Source: Aldrovandia affinis (lineage: Eukaryota > Chordata > Actinopteri > Notacanthiformes > Halosauridae). From it: a stretch of DNA of 64,000 nucleotides. Within the stretch, counting starts at the first letter, position 1; every line of letters starts with the position of its first letter. This document shows positions 55,943 to 64,000 of the stretch, one piece after another. A model generated the notes under the pieces. That model was not told the DNA's origin. It made no database searches and saw nothing but the letters and a program-made list of their open reading frames with translations. The stretch covers positions 1,294,501-1,358,500 of the forward strand of contig JAINUG010000215.1 in assembly GCA_029706075.1 (NCBI GenBank), in the 5' to 3' direction. The position numbers and the translations under genes are program-made.

Positions 55943-56005
55943 GACGCCCCTCGTCCCGTTTTACCCCGACCCTCGGCTTCTCTTCAAGCAGACGCTCCGG
56001 AAAAC
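55796..56005 (-). CDS. phc2: phc2 first coding exon with start codon and part of 5' UTR
   Basis: Acceptor tctccccctcag ends at 56006; donor GTATGG starts at 55795. ATG at 55942-55940 begins [20 protein letters not shown], followed by a Thr/Ser-rich stretch and [16 protein letters not shown]. Human PHC2 starts MENE and has the same [16 protein letters not shown]. An in-frame TAA lies seven codons upstream, which supports this start. 55943-56005 is 5' UTR, so at least one further non-coding exon lies upstream. Confidence 0.95.
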
Positions 56006-56097
56006 CTGAGGGGGAGAAGAGGAAAACTCAGTCCTGTCATACTGGGACCAGCTCCATTGCAGAAAACTGAGATTTGTTTTGGGAGAAACCAAGATTG

Positions 56098-56250
56098 GTT
56101 CTGTGTGGCTCAGTAGGTAGTTCATGGTGTTGACAACGCTTTGGTTGTGGGTTCGATTCCCATTGGGACCACAGATACTGAAAGATGATGCATTCACTGC
56201 CGTAAGTCGCTTTGGATAAAAGCATCTGTTAAATGGCATATAATATATTA
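56098..56250 (+). repeat. V-SINE-type element, plus orientation
   Basis: GTGTGGCTCAGTAGGTAG (box A), GGTTGTGGGTTCGATTCCC (box B), then GTAAGTCGCTTTGGATAAAA and GCATCTGTTAAATGGC. Same family as 48785-48955 in the other orientation. Confidence 0.85.
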
Positions 56251-56927
56251 GATTAACAGGTATGGTGGGCATTCTACAGTAGAGCAAATGGTTTCCAACC
56301 AGTACTCTAGATCCCAACAGCTTTTTGAGTGAAGACAGCCTTAAGGCCCTCTTCGGCAGGCCTTTTAGAGAGGTCTTCCCAGCATTTCCAATTCCATGGC
56401 CCTTGATTATTAATAAAAGGCTTCCCAGTGCCCTCAGGATTCTCTTTTGTTATATAAAACACGGCCAACGTGTTAAACACACCAGAGCCCTCTCCCTCCC
56501 TGACCTCTGACCTCTGTCCTGCCATCTCACAGACTGCTCCGGGAGGTGAAAGGACACAGACTCTGGTTACAAACAAATTGCTAGCTAAGAGGTCGTTTGG
56601 CGAAACCCGAGACAAATTAATCTGGAGGTCTGTGCCCGGGGCCATTGCTCTGTAACAGAAATGAAAGGAGCAGCACCAAGCAGAGAAGTGCTACAGCAGC
56701 ACGTCTCTTTCATCCTTTGAAAGCGCTCACGTTGTCTTTTTCTGTGGTGATGAATCTGAATTGTTTGATAAAAAAACCCATGCCTTCACACTCCTAGCTT
56801 CTCTCTGAAGCAGGGCTCATGTATCTGCAGTTTCTGGAATTTTCCCAATCCTTTGTAGATCAGATTTAGAAGCATCCTCAAATAACAAACTTAGCTGAAG
56901 CATGATGATATGAAACATTTTTAGTAG

Positions 56928-57120
56928 TCCCATAGCTCAGTTGGTTGGGAATGGCACTGGCAATGGCAAGGCTGTGGGTTCGATCCCACTGGACTACGTG
57001 TCCGTCGCTCGGATGGGACGGTAAAAACCGAGGTCCTGACTCTCTGTGGTCATAAAAGATCCCATGGCGCTTTTCGAAAAGAGTAGGGTGTTAAACCAGT
57101 GTCCTGGCCAAATTCCCAAC
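56928..57120 (+). repeat. tRNA-headed SINE, left part (split by later insertion)
   Basis: The head CCCATAGCTCAGTTGGTTGG is box-A-like and GCTGTGGGTTCGATCCCACT box B. The body GAGGTCCTGACTCTCTGTGG, GATCCCATGGCGCTTTTCG and GTCCTGGCCAAATTCCCAAC is a familiar fish repeat. It continues at 57722-57915 after a Tc1-like insertion and an (AT)n run. Confidence 0.75.
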
Positions 57121-57131
57121 CAAGACAATAC

Positions 57132-57158
57132 ATATATATATATATATATATATATACA
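57132..57158. repeat. (AT)n microsatellite
   Basis: About twelve AT pairs between the left SINE part and the Tc1-like element. Confidence 0.92.
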
Positions 57159-57164
57159 TAAATA

Positions 57165-57716
57165 CAGTACCAGTCAAAAGTTTGGACACACCTGCTGGAA
57201 ACTAGGTTTATCTCATAATTGACAATGTTTTACACCGTATACGTTTCTGTAAATACTTGAAAATGACAAAAAATACATGTACCAATAAGAAAAAGGAACA
57301 TCAAAACAAAGTTCAATAAATTTTAATTGAAAATTTAATCTGGGATTCCTCAAAATAGCCACCCTTCGCCGTGATAACAGCCTCACAAACACAGACCATT
57401 TGGTTATTACGTTTCAGCAGGAAATCACCCGAAATGTCTTCCCAGCTCTCCTGCAGCAATTCCCAGAGACACTTGTGTGTTGCTTTGCTTTGACTCTTCT
57501 GTCCAGTTATTCCAATACAAGTTCTATGGGATTGAGTTCTAGATACTGGGCAGGCCAAGTCATTAGTTTCAATTGTCCTTCATGTTCCTCCTTCACCAGA
57601 TAGTTCTGGCACAACTTCAAGGTGTGTTTCGAGTTGTTATCTTGCTCAAGAATGAAGGAGTGCCCGCTTAGCCGTAGTCCAGATGGAAGGTGTGTCCAAA
57701 CTTTTGACTGGTACTG
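57165..57716 (-). mobile_element. Tc1-like element, internally deleted, inserted in a SINE
   Basis: The 552-bp element has perfect ends CAGTACCAGTCAAAAGTTTG in opposite orientation and a TA on each side. The minus strand keeps the transposase C-terminal half: FILEQDNNSKHTLKLCQNYL, MTWPAQYLELNPIELVLE, and, after a frame change, ELLQESWEDISGDFLLKRNN and VITAKGGYFEES. The N-terminal DNA-binding half is missing, so it is non-autonomous. Confidence 0.9.
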
Positions 57717-57721
57717 TACAT

Positions 57722-57915
57722 GAAATTCATTAATTCCCTCCCTCGCCTCTCCACTGTGTATCTGATGTGTAGTGATTTGTACTGGCGCACTATGGCTGCT
57801 GTCAAATTCACCCAGGTGGGTGCTGCACATTGGTGGTGGTTGAGGTGAGTTGCCCCTATCATTGTAAAGCCTTTTGGGCTCCTTGGAAAAAAGCGCTATA
57901 TGAATCCAATGTTCA
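57722..57915 (+). repeat. tRNA-headed SINE, right part
   Basis: CCCTCCCTCGCCTCTCCACT, CTGGCGCACTATGGCTGCTG, CACCCAGGTGGGTGCTGCAC and AAAAAGCGCTATATGAATCC form the 3' half of the same repeat whose 5' half is 56928-57120. Confidence 0.75.
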
Positions 57916-57947
57916 AAAATCAAAAACAAATATTAACAAACAGTGAT

Positions 57948-58290
57948 GCGAGGGCCCCCGAGTGGCACAACCGGTAAAGATACTCTAAGTGCACGTTGCC
58001 CACTGCAGCCTGGGATCAAGCCTTGGCAGTCCCATTCAGGGGGGTATTTGGCTATCTGCCCCCAGTGGGGGGGAGGAAGGGGAGGGAAGCCGGCATAAGT
58101 TTGTTCCGCGCAACTCTTGTTTGAGTTGCAGTCAACGGCTTGGCGAGTTCTGTCTGGGAGGAGGTGGCTCGCCGTCTTTGTCACTACCGGTTTGGCAAAC
58201 TCAGTTTGAGGGGGGTGGGTAATTGAACTAGAAGATGGTACAATTGACCACCAAATTGGGAGATAATGAGGGAAAAAAATAACAAAATAA
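57948..58290 (+). repeat. SINE-like dispersed repeat, copy 2
   Basis: The head GAGTGGCACAACCGGTAAAG and GCCTGGGATCAAGCC resemble pol III boxes. Body blocks match 5015-5310 and the tail is A-rich. This copy is the longer, with a head that copy 1 lacks. Confidence 0.65.
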
Positions 58291-60560
58291 ACAAACAGTG
58301 AGGCATTTTTCATCTATGCTTTCTGTGGGAACAGCAACAGCATATTCCCTCATTTAAGAGATTGATACCACAAGTACACCTACAGTATACAGCGCCAAGA
58401 GTTTGGTACGTTTCAGGGTTTCCTACAAGTGTAACCACAATGACAATGGATTCTATTTACTATACTATATTATGATATATTATATTTCAATTATTTAAGA
58501 CTACATTGTTGGATGAGAACACAGAAAAGGGGTTGACAAGTTGTGTTGACATTGAAAGACATCCTAAATAGCCCCTCATGCAGGGGCGTGGCCTCATTCA
58601 GGGCAGGTGGGGCACTGCCCCACCACAAAAAAGAACAAGAAATAAAAAGAAAATCCTGATTGTCGTATTACGGTGTTGTTTCTCTGTATCTCCTACCGTT
58701 ATCAAATCAAAGTAGCCTATTTGTAATAAAATTGTTTTAATAAATTATTATTTATATTATATTTTATTATTATATATTTGTTTTAATAACCCAAACATTT
58801 GTATAATGTATATATATAATATCTTTTCTGGGTTATTTTCAGAGCAGAACATTTAGTTTGTCACACATCTTTCATATGGATCAGGCATTTGTATCATTTT
58901 TTTCCCTTTATCTTACTTCATATCTGTATCTTTGCTGTAATCTTTGGTTAACAATCAAATGAACACACCAAAAAAATTAGATTAAAAGGTTTAGACTAAA
59001 CTGATGGAGAATTGTTTAGAAATGTCTATGCTATGTGGGCAGGAGTACCATCATTATCCTCATAGACCAACCCACAAACCCTACGAAACCCACAAAATGC
59101 TACGAGATTCTGGTATGGACACATGACACAGCAGCACATGAGCTGTCAACTTTGAAGCCTTGTGACTCCAGACTGATGTGAGTCTTCCAGTCTCCTCCCT
59201 CCTCCACATGTGTTTACAGCTGTCACATCCTTCTCATCCTCTTTCCGGATGGTTCCAAGAACATGGAGGCCACATGACAGGGCCAGAGTGTCCCCCTCTC
59301 CCCTTTGATCTGCAGGGACCGTGTGCTCTGTCTCTACTACAGCAACTTACCCCCTATATATACCGCGAGACATATTAAACATGGGGGTGAAGTCATTGGG
59401 AGAGTTATGCTGCACCTCTGACAGATTGAGGTGTGGGATCGAAGTGTGCTGCTTCGCATCGTTTGTTTTCCTGGCGTTACAGTGAGAAAAATTAGAAACA
59501 CCCCAAATCCAAAGGTAAGACAGCTGACACTGTCTATTGTTTACTGTCTTATTTTCACTTCAGCTCCACCCCCTGTTATGGGTAATTACTGTATGTCAGA
59601 GGTAAGTGAATCAGAATTACAAAAACAAAAAGACAGGCCTTAAAACAACTAAAATCAATTGAAAACATAAAAATAAATCTTTACAAAAACAAAATGGTTT
59701 AATAAAATGCCACTTGCTCATTATCTACAAACATAAAAATGAGTGCCTTCATGTACACAAAGCTCAGATTCAATACCAGTATAATACAATTAATTGGTAC
59801 CAGGACTCTAACATATTTGACTGTTTGGTAGCTGACACACTCTCATAATAAACGAATCACCGAGAACAGGAGGTAACGTTTACATGTCAAACATATAATT
59901 CCAGTTCTAGCACAAGAACACACATTATGACAACATGCACAGCACTGAACATTTCGGTTATATTAGGAAGAAGGACATATGTTAACTATTATGCCCACCG
60001 TGACATTATAATACCATATTAACATAACTCAGGATATAAGGCCTTGGTACCATCATAGAACATGGCATCCCAATCCTGCAGAGGACAGTCCCACAATGCA
60101 ATGCTGAAACGCTCAGATGGGGCCCATTAAACGTGCGGTGCACGTGTGGCATGTACTCACTGGAGCCGGACGGGAGCCTGCTCTTCTCTATGACTGCATG
60201 CCGACGTCTCTCTCTCTCGTAGGACATGGACACTGTAACGTTCAGGCTCCCCAACAAAACCCACTCCTCATTCTCCCCCTGGGGCCTTGACTCCACCCAC
60301 TACAAAAGACCAGGGGGCCCATGGCGCTCATTAAATAAACACACTTCAAAGGACAATCCCACAGCACCCCACCCCCCCATCCAGATACTTCCTCAGTGCA
60401 GGGGGGAGGGGACTGGGCTGCCTTGGCGCTAGTGTAGCCTTTGAGCAGCTACACTAACATCACTGCCCCCATAGGTCTGCCAAATGGAGCTCTGCTGAGA
60501 ATCAACTGATGTGTGAAGGAAAGGTGCACCTGCCACATAGCAAACTGAACACAGACACGC

Positions 60561-60565
<5 letters not shown>

Positions 60566-60592
<27 letters not shown>
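60566..60592. repeat. (AC)n microsatellite
   Basis: About thirteen AC pairs followed by ATGCATGCATCATATATGC. Confidence 0.92.
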
Positions 60593-60595
<3 letters not shown>

Positions 60596-61560
60596 CATGC
60601 ATCATATATGCACAATTAAACACACACAAAGACTCCTGTATTCTCTGTACTACATGTGTCCTCTGTAAAACATACTCCCTCACACACCTTATTGATGTTA
60701 AATTAGCCTTCTGTCAGATGAGGAGACTCTCAAGGCCTCTGAACTTTCTTAAGGCCCATAATACAGGCCAAAAAACCTGACAGCTCTCTCTCTCTCCATC
60801 TCTCCACACCCTCTCCCTCCTCCTTCATCCTATTGTCCGGAGCAACATACTGCACGTTATCTCACTCAATTGGCTCCTTCCCGATGGGAAGTCGCTGCCC
60901 TGCCGTTGTTCAGCCACCCACAAAGGCCGCAGCCCTGTGCACATCCCAGCGTGGTCCACACTCAGACACTCCCAGCCCAGCCCATGGTTCTCCACATATA
61001 CATTTTCAGTGTCTGCCCTGACAGAGAACGTTAGATCCCTAGTGGAAACTATGATAAATGCTATTAGAGTATAAACCAAACGAACTTTATGATAGTTACT
61101 TGCTTAGGCAGAGTAAATTGCATAGTTTCCATTTTCCAAACTACCCATTTACACAGCTGGGTATTTACTGAAGCAGTTCAGGATGAGTACCTGACTCAAC
61201 GAGACGTGACAGCACTGAGCACACACAGAGCTGTGCTCCTCTCTGGTTTCCAGTCCGTCCAGTTCCTTGGCCGTGACACCATACGTACTGCAGAGGGGGC
61301 GTAACCCCAATATGCAGCTCTCACAAGCTTTTGCGTGTGCAGTGCTGTTCCTCTGCCTTCCCTCTTACAGGAAATACAGAAAAACACACTAATTAAAGGT
61401 TCAGACATAGACAAATACGCAGATAGCCAAAGCACTATACACAATAGACTATACACCTGGTACTGATTTGCGCCTTTAGCATGTATCAAGTATACAGTGT
61501 AATGTAAGCAGTGTATATTGTTTTGGCTATCTACTTGTTTATCCTTTTAGGGTCAGCTGG

Positions 61561-62028
61561 ATCGCCGCCGATCCGAGCAGAAATAAAAGTATATTTCTAT
61601 TTCTAACTTCGCGACATTTTATCATACACACGCGGCAAAAACATTGACAGAAACCTTAGAATCGCGACTTTTGAGCACTGGCAAATAATATGAGATTTTT
61701 TTAATTAGGTTATTTGGACAAAAAGTTTACCTTGTCTTTTACTCTCGGTCTACCTGGAAGTGCCGTCCCACTTCTATTGACATGGTAACAAGGTGCTAGT
61801 TTTGGGGAGAGGCGATGCCATGTGTGAAAACACCGGTGTAAACAACACATAAAGTGTCTATTTTATGACCAAACTATTGATGGCATATAAATGTAGCTGT
61901 GATTGTCCTTCAAGTAAAAATATCAAACACTTTGGAGTAAGTGTGTGTTAAGTTGATGAAATTTAGATAAATATCAGACGACACCAAAATCACAAAGCTT
62001 CTCTGAATTAAGCATGGACCTGTGGGGG
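61561..62028 (+). repeat. unclassified dispersed repeat, copy B
   Basis: The shorter, uninterrupted partner of 21640-22443 with the same order of blocks. Where copy A has about 370 extra bases, copy B has a short CACCGGTGTAAACAACACAT segment. No coding signal. Confidence 0.85.
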
Positions 62029-63665
62029 TTAATATGTCTGAATTTTGAATTAGTGTACATTTTCTCTATTCCCTCTAAAGACTGAATTGATGTACTTTTA
62101 AGCCTCTTGGTCAGGATGCCATTGTGAATGAGAACTGATTCTCAATTGAGAACAACCCAACCCAAGTTGTCAGGGTGTACAGTGACATCAACAGAAGCAG
62201 TGACAGCAGTCAAGTGGATTATAATAACTATAACTATTAACTATAACAACTATAACTATTAAATATAACAAATGTATGTTTATATTTTTTATTTACCATG
62301 TTTTTATTCCTCCCCTTATGTCCTCATTGTAACATCTTACAAAAATGTGGGAAGGCACATGCTTGCCTGTGCATGAGCTGACACAGGCAGACTGCAGACA
62401 ACCAATTGACCAGAGGAGTCACTATTGAGCAATGAAGCCAACTCCTTTCCTAGGTCACCTCATGGCCAATTGTGCATCATTTTGTTGGACTCTTAGCCAC
62501 AGTGAGTTAATCAAGGGAAGGTGCATCAGCTGGATGTGCAACATGGAAGCCCAGAAGCCCTGCAGGCATGCTATTGCCAACATTCATATTTTCTGTGTCT
62601 GTTCAACTGCACTGTGTTGACCTTGACTTACTAACTTGTCACGTGATGTGTAGTGTTCAGAAATTTCGCAGGAGTGTTAGTTCCCCTGGACAAAGATGTA
62701 TGAAGGGAAAGCAGGTACGGTTCACTGAAACATGGACCAAATGGCCAGGTATGGATGGAAGTATGGCTGCTGCACTGATGCTGCCCCTTGTGTCTGGAGG
62801 TTGAACAGCAGCTGCTGTAGGAATGTAACACAGCTAAAGGAATGCTATTCACTTTGGCCTTATATTGATGCAACAAATCACAGCCATGTGCCCCTCAAAC
62901 TGGTTACAGAGTAGCAATTTCCCTTGCTCAAGGAGAGCAATCTCTAATCAACCTTTCCCCTTTAATTAAACAACCTGTCTACAGCAGGAAGCACAGACAA
63001 ACATCACGTCCACTCTAATGCATGGTTTTCTGCCACCGTGGGACTGCACCTTCTGATATTTCAGTTTTTCACAGATTAAACCCAGCTTGCCGCCTTACTT
63101 TTTTAGAATAGAATAGAATTGAGTAGTATAGAATATAAATCTTTATTGTCCATTAAACGTATAATGGAATATTTCGTTCAGCTCTTAGGCTTACGATATA
63201 AAACAATCATACATAGATCAACCAACAAGACACATGTTCTTGCTGGAATCAATCTCCTGACTGCTCCATTATTTCCATCATTATCTGCATTATTGATCAT
63301 CTAGCAACGCTCATCTTGGTTATTTCCAGCTGTCTCATCCTTAGCTGGGAGTGTTTTGCAATTGCAGCACACCGTATCTATGGTCCCGAAGGGCCATGAA
63401 GCATCATAAATCATTTACCGTAGACACAGCAAGTTACTGCAGGTTTGTGTTTATGGTTTTAGGTTTCATTTCAGTTAGTTTTTTTTGCATAGATTAAGTT
63501 TTATTTGCATAAATTAAGTCTTTATCTCTTTGCTAGGGCCTTGCTACCTCACTGTGGTGATGTTTTTGAGCTTTGAGTCACAGGTGCTAATCACTGGTTC
63601 AGTGGTGAAAGTGCGTAGTCATGTATACAGGCTTCCTAGGCCACATTGTGTGATTTAGCCTAAAG

Positions 63666-63675
63666 GGGGGGGGGG
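63666..63675 (+). repeat. poly-G run
   Basis: Ten consecutive G bases; prone to length error in sequencing. Confidence 0.9.
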
Positions 63676-64000
63676 ACACATCTACCCTCCGTTTGTTAGG
63701 AGACAATGGGACTGTCATCTCAAGATTAGGAGAAACATGGCTGAAAACCGAACAGTGACAACCAGAAACGCCTGATGTTGAACGGATTGGGAGTGTTTGC
63801 ACCAATGAGCAGAGTGCTGGCAAGGAGGATGAGGTGGTGGCAGGAAGGAGGTGCTGAGTAATTAAGACAAAACAGAGCCACTTCAAACAACCACATACAC
63901 ACCCCAACCCCCCAGGGTAAAAGCTGTGACCAGATGGACAGGACACTTGATCTGTGCAGGTCTAGACTGGACAAAGCTCTGGCACCCCTACACACACACC

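Larger units (their letters stand above)
56006..64000 (-). other. phc2 5' flank or 5' UTR intron, no genes seen
   Basis: The acceptor at 56006 implies an upstream non-coding exon, which I cannot place. The stretch holds V-SINE and other SINE copies, a Tc1-like element (57165-57716), a hAT-like end near 58578 (CAGGGGCGTGGCC), an (AC)n run at 60566-60592, the second copy of the unclassified repeat (61561-62028), a LINE-like tail near 62110-62160, and a G10 run near 63666-63675. I see no convincing promoter. Confidence 0.6.

Noticed and set aside
58578-58660. hAT-like end CAGGGGCGTGGCC as a full element
   Set aside because: No matching right end or target duplication found downstream; noted only as a possible fragment.

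Overview
This is a vertebrate genomic window, almost certainly from a ray-finned (teleost) fish. The protein-coding exons are short and separated by GT-AG introns of up to about 9 kb. The introns and flanks are full of fish-type mobile DNA: Tc1-like and hAT transposons, V-SINE-type tRNA-headed SINEs, an L2/CR1-like LINE, and many CA/TG microsatellites. Several SINE copies end in a tail with TGTAA repeats that resembles the eel UnaSINE1/UnaL2 type, so an elopomorph (eel or tarpon group) is a reasonable but unproven guess.

Two host genes account for all convincing coding sequence, and they converge. On the + strand, positions 191-5904 hold the last six coding exons of hp1bp3 (heterochromatin protein 1-binding protein 3). 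They encode two linker-histone-like H15 domains, an acidic stretch and an H1-like Lys/Ala/Pro-rich tail; the 5' part of the gene lies outside the window. On the - strand, positions 55942 down to 10337 hold a complete coding set of 14 exons for phc2 (polyhomeotic homolog 2, a PRC1 subunit). It runs from the start codon, through Gln-rich exons and the FCS zinc finger, to the C-terminal SAM domain. All 13 splice junctions agree in phase. The single exception to an open frame is one surplus base inside the 26325-26654 exon. With that base discounted the protein would be about 813 residues. The known short PHC2 form starts at an internal ATG (18937-18935), and a CpG- and CCAAT-containing stretch about 1 kb upstream is a candidate promoter for it.

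Layout: 1-5904 hp1bp3 exons and introns, including a 334-bp hAT-type element with a perfect 8-bp target duplication; 5905-10336 the two facing 3' UTRs; 10337-16740 the phc2 SAM, linker and FCS exons, with a nested transposon pile (12628-16084) in one intron; 18785-26654 middle phc2 exons, a solo LTR (25510-26222) and a triplicated splice acceptor; 26655-49008 long introns with a 2.7-kb LINE, Tc1-like elements and SINEs; 49009-56005 the first two coding exons, with a 48-bp minisatellite between them; 56006-64000 the 5' flank or a 5' UTR intron, with no coding sequence I can support.

Both genes act in chromatin: HP1BP3 as a linker-histone-like compaction factor, PHC2 as the SAM-polymerising subunit of canonical PRC1. 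I found no sign of a wholly new biological system. The most interesting local observations are the 36-bp tandem repeat that triplicates the phc2 acceptor in frame, the one-base frame break in the same exon, an unclassified repeat present in two copies 40 kb apart, and the transposon-in-transposon nests.
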